Below are positions 27,622-36,616 of a DNA stretch of 64,000 nt, in pieces. The notes beneath the pieces were generated by a model. It had not been told where the DNA came from and did not search any database. It saw nothing but the letters and a program-made list of their open reading frames with translations. The DNA is from Pseudaminobacter salicylatoxidans (GTDB taxonomy: Bacteria; Pseudomonadota; Alphaproteobacteria; Rhizobiales; Rhizobiaceae). Each line of letters opens with the position of its first letter. Positions within the stretch are counted from its first letter, which is position 1. The stretch covers positions 1 to 64,000 of the forward strand of contig NZ_QGGG01000012.1 of NCBI RefSeq assembly GCF_003148475.1. Reading direction: 5' to 3'. The position numbers were made by a program, and so were the translations under genes.

Positions 27622-29246
27622 CCCGGATCGCCGGCGGTGAAATCGTCGATCCCGTCAACGGTCGCGTCGGCAAGGGCGATCTCTGGATCGAGGACGAGAC
27701 GGTCGTTGACGAACCTGTTGGTCGTCAGCCCGATCTCACGCTGGACGCAACGGGTTGCGTGGTGATGGCCGGTGCCATCGATATCCACTCCCATATTGGC
27801 GGCGGCAATGTGAACACGGCGCGGCTGCTGCTGCCCGAGCAGCATAAGGCGCATGCGTCGCGCCCGGCCACCACGCCGCTGTCCAAGGTCGGCTGGACGA
27901 CATTCGAGACCGGCCGCCGCTACGCGCAGATGGGGTTCACCACCGTGGTCGAGCCGGCGATGTCGCCGGGGGCGGCGCTGCACACCCACCTCGAACTGGC
28001 CGACATACCGATCATCGACAAGGCGACGCTGGCGATCCTCGGCAACGACGACTTCTTGCTCGCGATGATCCGCGACAAGGCCTCGCCGGTCATGATCGAG
28101 GACTATGTCGCCTGGACCGTGGCGTCGAGCCGTGCGCTCGGGGTGAAGGTCATCAATGCCGGCGCGGCGGCGGCCTTCAAGGAGAATGCGCGCAGCTTTT
28201 CCTTCGACGATGTCGTGCCTTTCTACGGCACGAGTTCGCGCAGCATCGTCAAGACGCTGCAGGCGGCGGTCGGTGCGCTCGGCATTCCGCATCCGCTGCA
28301 TGTCCATTGCAACAATCTCGGCATTCCGGGCGCGCCGGACACGGCCGCCGAAACCATGGCGGCGGCGGAAGGCCTGCCCCTGCATCTGGCGCATCTCCAG
28401 TTCTACGGCTACGGCACCGAGGGCAAGCGCGGGTTTTCGTCGGCCGCCGCGCGGCTGGCCGAACTGGTCAACTCGACACGCGAGATCACCATCGATGTCG
28501 GGCAGGTGATGTTCGGCCAGACGGTGACCATTTCGTCGGATGTGCTGCGGCAGTTTTCGGCGCGCGGAACCGCCAGTCCCCGGAAATCGGTGATCATCGA
28601 CGGCGATGCCAATGGCGGCGGCATCGTGCCCTACAATTATCGGGATGATTTCCACGGTTCGCTGCAATGGGCGATCGGGCTGGAACTGTTCCTGCTGATC
28701 GAAGACCCGTGGCGGGTGTTCTTCACCACCGACCACCCCAACGGCGCGCCCTTCACCGCCTATCCGGAAATCTTCGAGCTGCTGATGAGCCGCGAGGCGC
28801 GCGCGCAGGCCATGGAAAGCCTGTCGAAGCGGGCGCTGGCCCTGTCCACGCTTCCCGACCTGACGCGCGAATACACGTTCGAGGAAATCGCGATCATGAC
28901 ACGGGCGGCACCCGCCAGGCTGCTCGGCCTCAAGGATCGGGGGCATTTGGGAGCAGGGGCGCTGGCCGACATTGCAGTTTATCGCAAGGGCGGCGACATC
29001 GCCCGGATGTTCCGCTCGGCCGCATTCGTGCTGAAGAACGGTGAAATGGTGGTCGAGGACGGCATTGTCAAAAACTATCGCTGGGGCAAGGCGCTGCGGC
29101 TGAAGCCCACGCCGGACAAGGCCATGGTGAAGCGACTGGAGGGCTATTATCAGGAGCGCTACGGCCTGTCGCTGAACTGGTTCGATTTCCCCGATTCCGC
29201 GCTTCCGCGCGAGCAACCGTTCAGCGAGGTGTCATGCAACGCTTGA
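27615..29246 (+). CDS. fhcA: Formyltransferase/hydrolase complex subunit A (formylmethanofuran hydrolase)
   Basis: The 543-residue product is an amidohydrolase-fold protein with the metal motif HSH at residues 58-60 (AIDIHSHIGGG), further histidines in HPLHVHCNNLG, and the late FFTTDHPNGAPF segment with the catalytic aspartate. It hydrolyses formylmethanofuran to formate and methanofuran in the cytoplasm. fhcB and fhcD overlap it on both sides, so the four subunits BADC are made as one unit. Length is normal for the family. Confidence 0.96.
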   Translation: MLTRIAGGEIVDPVNGRVGKGDLWIEDETVVDEPVGRQPDLTLDATGCVVMAGAIDIHSHIGGGNVNTARLLLPEQHKAHASRPATTPLSKVGWTTFETGRRYAQMGFTTVVEPAMSPGAALHTHLELADIPIIDKATLAILGNDDFLLAMIRDKASPVMIEDYVAWTVASSRALGVKVINAGAAAAFKENARSFSFDDVVPFYGTSSRSIVKTLQAAVGALGIPHPLHVHCNNLGIPGAPDTAAETMAAAEGLPLHLAHLQFYGYGTEGKRGFSSAAARLAELVNSTREITIDVGQVMFGQTVTISSDVLRQFSARGTASPRKSVIIDGDANGGGIVPYNYRDDFHGSLQWAIGLELFLLIEDPWRVFFTTDHPNGAPFTAYPEIFELLMSREARAQAMESLSKRALALSTLPDLTREYTFEEIAIMTRAAPARLLGLKDRGHLGAGALADIAVYRKGGDIARMFRSAAFVLKNGEMVVEDGIVKNYRWGKALRLKPTPDKAMVKRLEGYYQERYGLSLNWFDFPDSALPREQPFSEVSCNA

Positions 29247-30142
29247 CGGTCAACGGCGTCGCCATCGACGACACTTTTGCCGAAGCCTTCGGCATGCGCG
29301 CTACCGCCATCATCATCACCGCACCCAACCGCAAATGGGCGCGGCAGGCAGCTATCACCATGACGGGCTTTGCCACCTCGGTGATCGGCTGCGGCTGCGA
29401 GGCGGCGATCGACGTGGAGTTGTCGGGCTCGGAGACACCGGACGGCCGGCCCGGCTGCCGCGTGATGATCTTCGCCGTCAGCACCGACGAATTGCAGAAG
29501 CAGTTGCAGAACCGGCTCGGCCAATGCGTGCTGACTTCGCCGGGCAGCGCCTGCTTTGCCGGGCTGAAGGGCACGGCCGATCTGAAGCTCGGCGCCGCGC
29601 TGCGCTATTTCGGCGACGGCTGGCAGGTGTCGAAGAAATTCGGCGGACGGCATTTCTGGCGCGTGCCGGTGATGGATGGCGAATTTCTGTGCGAGGCCAC
29701 CACCGGCCTCACCAAGGAGGCCGTCGGCGGCGGCAATCTGCTGCTGGTCGCCTCATCCAGCGCCAAGGCACTGGCGGCAGCGGAAGCAGCCGTGGCGGCG
29801 ATCGAAAAGGTGCCGGGTGCGATCATGCCGTTTCCGGGCGGCGTCGTGCGCTCGGGCTCCAAGATCGGCGGCAAGTACAAGGGCATGATCGCCTCGACCA
29901 ACGATGCCTTCGCGCCGACGCTGCGCGGGGTGACCAAGAGCGAGCTTGGACCCGACGACAATGCCGTGCTGGAGATCGTCATCGACGGCGAGACCAGCGA
30001 TGCGGTGGCGGCGGCGATGAGGGCCGGCATCGGCGCGGTCACGGCGCTGGGGCCGGACAAGGGCGCTTCGCGCATCAGCGCCGGCAACTATGGCGGCAAG
30101 CTCGGGAAATTCCACTATCATCTGAAGGATTTGCTGCCGTGA
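29234..30142 (+). CDS. fhcD: Formylmethanofuran:tetrahydromethanopterin formyltransferase, subunit D
   Basis: The 302-residue product moves the formyl group from N5-formyl-H4MPT to methanofuran. MQRLTVNGVAIDDTFAEAFGMRATA at the N-terminus, GFATSVIGCGCEAAID (about 48-63) and LTKEAVGGGNLLLVASS (about 158-174) are characteristic of Ftr. It overlaps fhcA by 13 bases and fhcC by four (GTGA). Confidence 0.96.
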   Translation: MQRLTVNGVAIDDTFAEAFGMRATAIIITAPNRKWARQAAITMTGFATSVIGCGCEAAIDVELSGSETPDGRPGCRVMIFAVSTDELQKQLQNRLGQCVLTSPGSACFAGLKGTADLKLGAALRYFGDGWQVSKKFGGRHFWRVPVMDGEFLCEATTGLTKEAVGGGNLLLVASSSAKALAAAEAAVAAIEKVPGAIMPFPGGVVRSGSKIGGKYKGMIASTNDAFAPTLRGVTKSELGPDDNAVLEIVIDGETSDAVAAAMRAGIGAVTALGPDKGASRISAGNYGGKLGKFHYHLKDLLP

Positions 30143-30948
30143 AGCCGCTCACCTTCACCTTGCGCGAGATCCCGCCGGAACGGCTCGACCTGTCGCCGCT
30201 GACGCCGCAGGGGCTGGCGGGTCTTTCAGCCAAGGAAATGGGCGGGATAAAACTCGGCATGTCGAAGCGCGGCCTCACGGTTGGCGATCTTTTCAAGATT
30301 TCCGGTGGCGACGTGCAAAACCTCGCCTTCGAGGGCGGCAGCTCCCGCTTCGACGGCGTCGGCACCGGGATGACCGAAGGCAGCATTCGCGTTGCCGGCG
30401 ATGTCGGTGCGCAGGTGGGCCGAAAGATGCGCGGCGGCCAGCTTCTGGTCGAGGGCAGCACGGGGCCGCATGCCGGTTCCTGCATGCGTGGCGGCCGGCT
30501 GGAGATTCTTGGCAATGCCGGCGATCATCTCGGCGGGCCGCTGGCGGGCGAACTCGCCGGCATGAATGGCGGGCTGCTCATCGTGCGCGGCCGCGCCGGC
30601 GCTTATGCGGCCGACCGGATGCGTCGCGGCGTGGCGGCCGTGTTGAAGGGTTGCGGCGACTATGCCGGCGCGCGCATGATCGCCGGGACGCTGGTCGTCA
30701 CAGGTGGGGTAGGGCGCCTGCCGGGTTATCTGATGCGGCGCGGCTCGATCCTGCTCGACCGCATGCCGGAAGAATTGTCGCCCAGCTTCGTCGCATGCGG
30801 CGCGCCGGACAGCGTCTTTGCCGGCGTGTTCGACCGCTATCTGGTGGCAGAGGGTATTCTCAAGCGGCCGCTGCTTGGGGCCGCGCCGGGTAAGTTCGGC
30901 GGTGACAATGCCGTAGCCGGCACAGGGGAGATTTTGTACAGGCGGTGA
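30139..30948 (+). CDS. fhcC: Formyltransferase/hydrolase complex subunit C
   Basis: The 269-residue product is a right-handed beta-helix protein resembling glutamate-synthase alpha subunit C-terminal domains. It shows repeated G-x-x-x-G units such as GGQLLVEGSTG, GGRLEILGNAGDHLGG and GGLLIVRGRAGAYAA between about residues 95 and 170. It holds the complex together. A GTG start at 30139 overlaps the fhcD stop (GTGA); the frame is open for hundreds of bases upstream only as a shadow of fhcD. Confidence 0.93.
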   Translation: MKPLTFTLREIPPERLDLSPLTPQGLAGLSAKEMGGIKLGMSKRGLTVGDLFKISGGDVQNLAFEGGSSRFDGVGTGMTEGSIRVAGDVGAQVGRKMRGGQLLVEGSTGPHAGSCMRGGRLEILGNAGDHLGGPLAGELAGMNGGLLIVRGRAGAYAADRMRRGVAAVLKGCGDYAGARMIAGTLVVTGGVGRLPGYLMRRGSILLDRMPEELSPSFVACGAPDSVFAGVFDRYLVAEGILKRPLLGAAPGKFGGDNAVAGTGEILYRR

Positions 30949-30953
30949 TGCGG

Positions 30954-31067
30954 CCCTCTCCCGTCGATGGGGAAGGTCGCCACGAATTGGCGGGCGGGGT
31001 GCGGGCTTCTCGTTGCGGCAATATTCGTCTCACCCTGGACCTTCGGTCCCTCCCATCAAGGAGAGGG
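30954..31067. repeat. Intergenic palindromic element of the rhizobial mosaic type
   Basis: CCCTCTCC (30954-30961) and GGAGAGGG (31060-31067) are perfect inverted arms bounding 98 bases. A smaller hairpin lies inside: GGACC/GGTCC at 31037-31049. It fills the whole gap between the convergent fhcC and merR genes. The look is that of short non-coding elements common between rhizobial genes; family membership is inferred. It may also end transcription of fhcC. Confidence 0.55.
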
Positions 31068-31079
31068 TAGAGTGACGCC

Positions 31080-31493
31080 TTAATGCTCGCTTTCACACAA
31101 TTCATGATGGGCAAGGGCGTGGATGACGTAGCAGTCCTTCACCTGGTCGCCATGGCAATGCGTGGCGATGCGCTCCAGTTCCGTTTCAAGTCGCCTCAGC
31201 TTCTCGATCTTGCCGCGCACCGCCTTTAGCTGTTCGGCCGCAATGCGGTCGGCATCGACGCAGGGGCGCTCCGGATGCTGGCTGAGATCGATCAGCTTGC
31301 GGATGGCTTCCAGCGTCAGCCCAAGGTCGCGGGCATGGCGGATGAAGGAGAGGCGATCCTTTTCCTCACATGTGTAGCGGCGCTGGTTGCCCTCCGAGCG
31401 CTCGGCCGCCTCGATCAGACCGATCTGCTCGTAATAGCGAATGGTCGGTATCTTCACCCCGGTCTGACGCGACAGGTCGCCGATGCTGAGCAT
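31080..31493 (-). CDS. MerR-family heavy-metal regulator (ZntR/CadR-like)
   Basis: The 137-residue product has the MerR winged helix (MLSIGDLSRQTGVKIPTIRYYEQIGLI), a dimerisation helix, and cysteines at residues 78, 113, 121 and 133. The pattern of one cysteine before the long helix and a CHGDQVKDC loop after it fits zinc/cadmium/lead-responsive members. The C-terminus HHELCESEH adds histidines. ATG at 31493 is the family start. It is divergent from the P-type ATPase it probably controls. Confidence 0.88.
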   Translation of the reverse strand: MLSIGDLSRQTGVKIPTIRYYEQIGLIEAAERSEGNQRRYTCEEKDRLSFIRHARDLGLTLEAIRKLIDLSQHPERPCVDADRIAAEQLKAVRGKIEKLRRLETELERIATHCHGDQVKDCYVIHALAHHELCESEH

Positions 31494-31587
31494 GATCCTC
31501 TCCTGCAAAATCTATAGTCTATGGAGATATGGAGCTTGTCCGACCCGAGGTCAAGAATGACCGCGAATGCGAAAAAAGTGCGAAAAA

Positions 31588-31615
31588 CCCTCTTGTAGCT
31601 CTAGTTGCTAGAGGG
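31588..31615 (+). promoter_or_regulatory. MerR-type operator/promoter of the metal ATPase
   Basis: CCCTCT (31588-31593) and AGAGGG (31610-31615) are perfect outer arms, with TAGC/GCTA inside, giving a 28-bp dyad. A TTGTAG -35 candidate lies at 31593-31598 within the dyad. MerR regulators bind such dyads in over-long promoter spacers and untwist them when metal is bound. A -10 near 31618 is weak by sequence. The ATPase start is 34 bases downstream. Confidence 0.7.
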
Positions 31616-31648
31616 GCTACGTCCATCCTGTACGCACAGGAGAACACC

Positions 31649-34006
31649 ATGTCCGCGCGCAAAGACGCCGAGATCATCAAGCTCGATGCTGCTTGTTGCA
31701 GCCCCAGGCAAGTGGAGGCCCAGGAAAGCCACCGGCATTCCCATGGCCATAAACATGATCACGCGCATGAGCATGGCGGCTGTTGCGGACACGGCCATGA
31801 TCATGGCGAGCCGGATGATGAGATCGCATCCGCGCCGGTGGTTTCAGGGCGCAGCTTCCGGGTGTTCGGCCTGGACTGCGCAGAAGAAGTGGCAACGTTG
31901 AAATCGGCCGTCGGACCGGTGGTCGGCGGGACGACACATCTGGCGTTCGACGTCATCAACGGACGGATGACCGTTCTGGACGGTGCGGGTCCCATCCAGG
32001 CCAGCACGATCGTTTCGGCGGTCGCCGCAACCGGCATGCGGGCAGAGCCATGGCAGGAAGGCGCACCGCCGGCCAAGGATGCGCGGCTTGCCGAGCAAAA
32101 GCTGTTCACCGCGCTGAGCGGCCTGTTCCTCCTTGCCGGCTTCGTCGTCCATGCCATGATGTCGCCGGGCCAGTCTTTCCTGGAGATCATGGCTTTCCAT
32201 CATCCCGAGGGCGCGCCGCTCGCCGAGCAGGCGGCGCTCATCCTGTCGGTCATCACCGGTGCGCGCTTCGTCGTGGTCAAGGCGTGGTATGCGCTCAGGC
32301 GCATGTCGCCGGATATGAACCTGCTGATGATGGTGGCCGTGGCTGGTGCGCTCATCCTCGGCGACTGGTTCGAAGCCGCCACCGTCGCTTTCCTGTTTGC
32401 GCTGTCGCTGATGCTTGAAAGCTGGAGTGTCGGCCGCGCGCGCAATGCGGTTTCGGCCTTGCTCGACCTCGCACCGCCTGTGGTGCGGGTGAAGGATGCG
32501 AATGGCGAACGCGAGGTGAAGGCGGCGGATGTGCGTATCGGTACACGTTTCATCGTGCGCGGCGGCGACCGCATCGCGCTCGATGGCCGCGTCGTTTCAG
32601 GCGTCAGCTCCGTCAATCAGGCGCCGATTACGGGCGAAAGCATTCCAGTCGGCAAGGAACCGGGCGACGAGGTGTTCGCCGGTACCGTGAATGGCGACGG
32701 GACGCTGGAAGTGGAGGCGACCAAGGCGGCGAGCGATACGACGCTGGCGCGCATCATCCGCATGGTGTCGGACGCCCACAGCCGGCGTGCGGCGGTGGAG
32801 CAGTGGGTGGAGCGCTTCGCGCGCGTCTACACGCCCGCTGTCATGCTGCTGGCGCTGCTGGTGTTCGTCGTGCCGCCACTGTTGTTCGGTGGCGAATGGA
32901 GGGCGTGGTTCTACAATGCGCTGGTGCTGCTGGTCATTGCCTGCCCCTGTGCGCTGGTCATCTCCACCCCGGTGTCGATCGTCGCCGCGCTCGCTTCGGC
33001 CGCGCGCAATGGCGTGCTGATCAAGGGTGGCACCTTCATCGAGCTGCCGTCCAGGCTCACCGCGCTCGCCATGGACAAGACCGGCACGCTGACCAGGGGC
33101 GAGCCGCAGGTTACGGCCGTCATCCCGCTTTCGGGCCATGACGAGCAGGAACTGTTGCAGCGGGCCGGCGCGCTGGAGGCGCGCAGTTCGCATCCGCTGG
33201 CCGATGCGATCCTGCGTCACATGAAGCAAAGCGGCATCGAGCCGATTGCCGGCGAGGATATTAAGCTGCTGCCGGGCAAGGGCGTGCAGGGCACCTTCAA
33301 CGGCAAGACATACTGGCTCGGCTCATGGCGTTACGCGGTCGCGCGGGGTCAGGCCGACGATGCCGTCGCGGCCCGGATTGCCCAACTGGAGGGGAACGGC
33401 GCCACCACCGTGGTCGTCGGCTCCGAAGGCCATCTGTGTGGCGTCATTGCGCTCGCCGACACGATCCGGCCAGAGGCAAAGGCCATCCTGTCCGCGCTGC
33501 ATGCGCAGGGGGTGAAAGAGGTTGTCATGCTGACCGGCGACAACCGCGCCGCCGCGGAAAGCGTTGCGCGGCAGGTCGGCATCGATACGGTGCGGGCCGA
33601 GCTTCTGCCGGCGCAGAAAGTCGAGGTCGTCGACGAATTGACCGGGCGTCACGCGATGGTCGCCATGATCGGTGACGGCGTCAACGATGCGCCGGCCATG
33701 GCGCGCGCCAATTTCGGCATTGCCATGGGTGCCATCGGGTCCGACGCGGCCATAGAGACGGCCGACATTGCGCTCATGACCGACGATCTCTCCAAGGTGC
33801 CATGGCTGATCCGCCATTCGCGCCGTGCCATGGGCGTCATCCGGCAGAACATCGTCTTCGCGCTTGGCGTGAAGGCCGTGTTCATGGCGCTGACGGCATT
33901 CGGCATCGCCACCATGTGGGGGGCGATCGCGGCGGATGTCGGCGCCTCGCTGCTGGTGGTGGGCAATGCGCTGCGTTTGCTCAACGGCAAGTCACAAAGC
34001 GCGTGA
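31649..34006 (+). CDS. Heavy-metal P1B-type ATPase (Zn/Cd/Pb exporter)
   Basis: The 785-residue product is an inner-membrane metal exporter. It has a histidine-rich N-terminus (residues 28-52, eleven or so His plus CC at 45-46), one degenerate metal-binding domain with GLDCAEE (74-80), the intramembrane CPC (432-434), the phosphorylation site DKTGT (D476), SHPLADA, and GDGVNDAP near 676. CPC and DCAEE suit the ZntA group. The ATG at 31649 follows CAGGAGAA; the longer frame upstream would cover the operator. Regulation by the divergent MerR gene is likely. Confidence 0.92.
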   Translation: MSARKDAEIIKLDAACCSPRQVEAQESHRHSHGHKHDHAHEHGGCCGHGHDHGEPDDEIASAPVVSGRSFRVFGLDCAEEVATLKSAVGPVVGGTTHLAFDVINGRMTVLDGAGPIQASTIVSAVAATGMRAEPWQEGAPPAKDARLAEQKLFTALSGLFLLAGFVVHAMMSPGQSFLEIMAFHHPEGAPLAEQAALILSVITGARFVVVKAWYALRRMSPDMNLLMMVAVAGALILGDWFEAATVAFLFALSLMLESWSVGRARNAVSALLDLAPPVVRVKDANGEREVKAADVRIGTRFIVRGGDRIALDGRVVSGVSSVNQAPITGESIPVGKEPGDEVFAGTVNGDGTLEVEATKAASDTTLARIIRMVSDAHSRRAAVEQWVERFARVYTPAVMLLALLVFVVPPLLFGGEWRAWFYNALVLLVIACPCALVISTPVSIVAALASAARNGVLIKGGTFIELPSRLTALAMDKTGTLTRGEPQVTAVIPLSGHDEQELLQRAGALEARSSHPLADAILRHMKQSGIEPIAGEDIKLLPGKGVQGTFNGKTYWLGSWRYAVARGQADDAVAARIAQLEGNGATTVVVGSEGHLCGVIALADTIRPEAKAILSALHAQGVKEVVMLTGDNRAAAESVARQVGIDTVRAELLPAQKVEVVDELTGRHAMVAMIGDGVNDAPAMARANFGIAMGAIGSDAAIETADIALMTDDLSKVPWLIRHSRRAMGVIRQNIVFALGVKAVFMALTAFGIATMWGAIAADVGASLLVVGNALRLLNGKSQSA

Positions 34007-34131
34007 TCGCAAGGTTTCGTTAACAATAACAGCCAAGAATTGTCGCCAAACATGATTTGACGCCCGCAGTTCCGCCACAGATGAATGGCAGGGGAGGATC
34101 GGGCGACGGGTTTTTCGGGGACGAGCCGGAT

Positions 34132-35148
34132 TTGAAACTGCTGCGTAGATTTGCTGTTCCTTTGGCTGCTCTGGCGCTGTCGACTGCGCTGGCGGGGTGC
34201 GTTTCGAGTGTGCTCGATCCCAATGTGAAGGCGAGCCAGCCGATACCCGCCAGGCTGGTCAGCCAGATGACCGCCAAGCAGATGAAGCCGTCCGACCCGA
34301 TCGTGGTGCGCATCTTCAAGGAAGAGAGCGAACTGGAGATCTGGAAACGCGACCGCAGCGGACGCTACGCGCGGCTGAAGAGCTATCCGATGTGCCGCTG
34401 GTCGGGCCAGCTCGGGCCCAAGAAGCGCAATGGCGACCGGCAGGCGCCGGAAGGCTTCTATCAGGTCAACGTCCGCATGCTGAACCCGGCATCGCAATAT
34501 TACCTGTCCTTCGATCTCGGTTTCCCGAACAAGCTGGAAAAGGCGCTGGGCTATAGTGGCGACTCGCTGATGGTGCATGGCGCCTGCTCATCCTCCGGCT
34601 GCTACGCCATGACGGATGACGGCGTTTCGGAAATCTACGCCGTCGTGCGCGAGGCGCTGCGCGGCGGCCAGACCTCGTTCCAGGTGCAGGCCTTCCCCTT
34701 CCGCATGACGCCGCAGAACATGGCGCGCCATCGTGACGATCCGAACATGCCGTTCTGGAAGAATCTCAAGGAAGGCTACGACATTCTCGAAGTGAAGCGG
34801 CGGCCGCCGGTCGTGTCGGCCTGCGGGGGGCGCTATGTGTTCGATGCGCAGTTCGCCAATGGCGAGCCCGCCGATCCGCTGGCTGCCTGCCCGCCGATGA
34901 CGAGCGCGCCCGACCCGGACCTGATTGCCAGGCGCGACGCCGACGCGCGCGCCATGGAGGCCGCTGCCGTCAGCGGGTCGCTCATCTCCGCCCATGCCTA
35001 CACGGATGGCGGAATGCACCCCAGCTTCCGCGAGTTGCTGCAGAAGAATGGCGCAAAGAATCTGGCCAAGAAGACATCACGGACGAATGTGCCGATCAGC
35101 CGGCCGGATGCGGTGCTGCTGATGGGCCAATCCGGCCAGGAAAACTGA
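34132..35148 (+). CDS. YafK-type L,D-transpeptidase family lipoprotein
   Basis: The product of about 338 residues has a lipoprotein signal peptide (LKLLRRFAVPLAALALSTALAGC, here ending in the lipobox LAGC) and a YkuD-like domain with the catalytic region MVHGACSSSGCYAMTDDG. Related YafK/DpaA acts on peptidoglycan links in the periplasm. The start is uncertain: TTG at 34132 puts the positively charged signal peptide first and has GGGGACGAG ahead. ATG at 34081 would add 17 mostly acidic residues before it. A perfect terminator-like hairpin follows. Confidence 0.8.
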   Translation: MKLLRRFAVPLAALALSTALAGCVSSVLDPNVKASQPIPARLVSQMTAKQMKPSDPIVVRIFKEESELEIWKRDRSGRYARLKSYPMCRWSGQLGPKKRNGDRQAPEGFYQVNVRMLNPASQYYLSFDLGFPNKLEKALGYSGDSLMVHGACSSSGCYAMTDDGVSEIYAVVREALRGGQTSFQVQAFPFRMTPQNMARHRDDPNMPFWKNLKEGYDILEVKRRPPVVSACGGRYVFDAQFANGEPADPLAACPPMTSAPDPDLIARRDADARAMEAAAVSGSLISAHAYTDGGMHPSFRELLQKNGAKNLAKKTSRTNVPISRPDAVLLMGQSGQEN

Positions 35149-35168
35149 TCCGAACGCTTTATCGTTCG

Positions 35169-35196
35169 AGTGGCTTCACGCGAGAGTGAAGCCACT
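35169..35196 (+). terminator. Terminator hairpin after the YafK-type gene
   Basis: AGTGGCTTCAC (35169-35179) and GTGAAGCCACT (35186-35196) form a perfect 11-bp stem with a six-base loop, 20 bases past the stop. There is no T tract, so termination efficiency is uncertain. Confidence 0.65.
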
Positions 35197-35298
35197 GCCT
35201 GCCCAAGGCACTATGGACGCTGCGGAAAAGCCTCCTACACTTCAACGTGTAGTGGTCGGCATTTTCAGGCATGCGTTCTGCGTTGGAAGGGGCAGTCC

Positions 35299-35865
35299 AT
35301 GGTCAGTCGGCGTTTGTTCATGCTGGGGTTGGTCGCCGCAGCGATGTCACCTCGGACCGCACTGGCGGCCAGGTCTCACAAGCACTTCGTCCTCAACCGG
35401 AAATATGCGCCGCACAACGTCGCCTTCCCGTTCGAATACGATCCGGGGATGGTGGTGGTCGATCCATATGAGAGGTTCCTTTACCTCATCACGCGGCCCG
35501 GCACTGCCCGTCGCTATGGGGTGGGGGTCGGCAAAGCCGGTCTTGCCTGGTCCGGCTACGCCTATATCGGCCGTAAGGAAGAATGGCCGCATTGGCGGCC
35601 AACCGATGACATGATCAGGCGCGATCCGCGCAAATACGCCAAATATGCCGATGGTGTGGACGGAGGGCCACGAAATCCGCTCGGTGCGCGGGCATTGTAT
35701 CTCTATGGCGAAGACGGGCGGGACACCATGTATCGCATCCACGGCACCAACGAGCCGTGGACAATCGGACGTGCGGTGTCGAACGGTTGCATCCGCATGC
35801 TCAACGCGCATGTCGAGGATCTTTATGATCGGGTGGAGATCGGCACGCCGGTTCTGGTGCTTTGA
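35299..35865 (+). CDS. YkuD-domain L,D-transpeptidase, probably Tat-exported
   Basis: The 188-residue product has the catalytic motif [20 protein letters not shown] with the nucleophile cysteine near residue 167. This is the ErfK/YbiS type that makes 3-3 cross-links or anchors proteins to peptidoglycan. Its N-terminus [23 protein letters not shown] combines a twin-arginine motif (SRRLFM) with a hydrophobic stretch, suggesting Tat export, as usual for alphaproteobacterial members. ATG at 35299 is chosen over the longer open frame, which lacks a signal sequence. Confidence 0.9.
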   Translation: MVSRRLFMLGLVAAAMSPRTALAARSHKHFVLNRKYAPHNVAFPFEYDPGMVVVDPYERFLYLITRPGTARRYGVGVGKAGLAWSGYAYIGRKEEWPHWRPTDDMIRRDPRKYAKYADGVDGGPRNPLGARALYLYGEDGRDTMYRIHGTNEPWTIGRAVSNGCIRMLNAHVEDLYDRVEIGTPVLVL

Positions 35866-35888
35866 AAATTCGAGGCTTTCCCCGAGAA

Positions 35889-35917
35889 GGTTCCCCGTGC
35901 TTGCCGCCTGGGGAACC
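35889..35917. terminator. Bidirectional terminator candidate between convergent genes
   Basis: GGTTCCCC (35889-35896) pairs perfectly with GGGGAACC (35910-35917) around 13 bases. It lies in the 59-bp gap between the convergent L,D-transpeptidase and BA14K-family genes and could serve both. Confidence 0.55.
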
Positions 35918-35924
35918 CGTGCCT

Positions 35925-36323
35925 TTATCTGGCTATACAGAAGTGCTGCTGGCCGTCATTGCCGGTGAAGGTGCCGGTGCGCGGATTGAAGGTCCGGTAC
36001 CGGTTCCGGCAATAATTCAGCCATTCCGGCGACCATTCCGCGGTCGAGTAGCCCGTTTCTCCATAGCTTGTGGCGTACATGGGCGCGGCGCCGGAATAGT
36101 TGGGCGCGTACATGGGTTGCGTGCTGCTGTAATTGGGGTCGGTCGTGTAGGTGGGCCCCCAATGGTTCCGGGCGAAGAGGCCGCCAATCAGCGCGCCGGC
36201 CGCGACGCCGATGATGGCTGCGGCCCAGATCGCTTCGGGATGTGCATCCGCCGGCGGTACGGAGGTTAGCGTGGTCGCGGCCACGGCCGCGGCGAGAGCG
36301 GTGGTCTTGAGAGGATTAATCAT
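35925..36323 (-). CDS. BA14K-family exported protein, copy 1
   Basis: The 132-residue product has a signal peptide (cleavage after PADA, about residue 27), a glycine/alanine-rich membrane-like stretch IWAAAIIGVAAGALIGGLF, a Tyr/Asn/Ser-rich middle, and the C-terminal BA14K motif EWLNYCRNRYRTFNPRTGTF followed by GNDGQQHFC. The two cysteines of that motif probably form a disulphide. The Brucella prototype is an immunoreactive envelope protein with lectin-like activity. ATG at 36323 has GAAGGAG upstream; a GTG one codon earlier is possible. A paralogue follows at 36617. Confidence 0.85.
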   Translation of the reverse strand: MINPLKTTALAAAVAATTLTSVPPADAHPEAIWAAAIIGVAAGALIGGLFARNHWGPTYTTDPNYSSTQPMYAPNYSGAAPMYATSYGETGYSTAEWSPEWLNYCRNRYRTFNPRTGTFTGNDGQQHFCIAR

Positions 36324-36576
36324 CACAATCTCCTTCTCGCAGATACGGGTGGGAGGCCCGGATCAGGCTGCATCAGGAGAAAATAAGAACACCGCCCTGC
36401 AGAACAAGAAACTCAAGGCGCGTCGGCCAATTCGTGATCGATTGCGTCGCAAGCATGCAGTTGCGTTCCATCTATTTGTTCAGGAACGATTTTTCGGAGA
36501 CGTGCTTTTCGTTTTTCGGGATCATGTTCGAATATGTGATCGGACCGTGCCTGCTGCGCCGAGGTGCAGAGCAAGT

Positions 36577-36609
36577 CGCGGGGCCCAGGCTTTGTGCCAG
36601 GCCCTCGCG
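36577..36609 (-). terminator. Terminator-like hairpin after BA14K copy 2
   Basis: CGCGGGGCCCAGGC (36577-36590) and GCCAGGCCCTCGCG (36596-36609) form a long GC-rich stem with a small internal bulge and a TTTGT loop, just past the stop at 36617 on the minus strand. No T tract is evident. Confidence 0.5.
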
Positions 36610-36616
36610 GATTTGT

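Noticed and set aside
27495-29216. A 573-codon minus-strand open frame opposite fhcA
   Set aside because: FhcA on the plus strand is diagnostic by motif; the opposite frame is Arg/Gly-rich shadow sequence.
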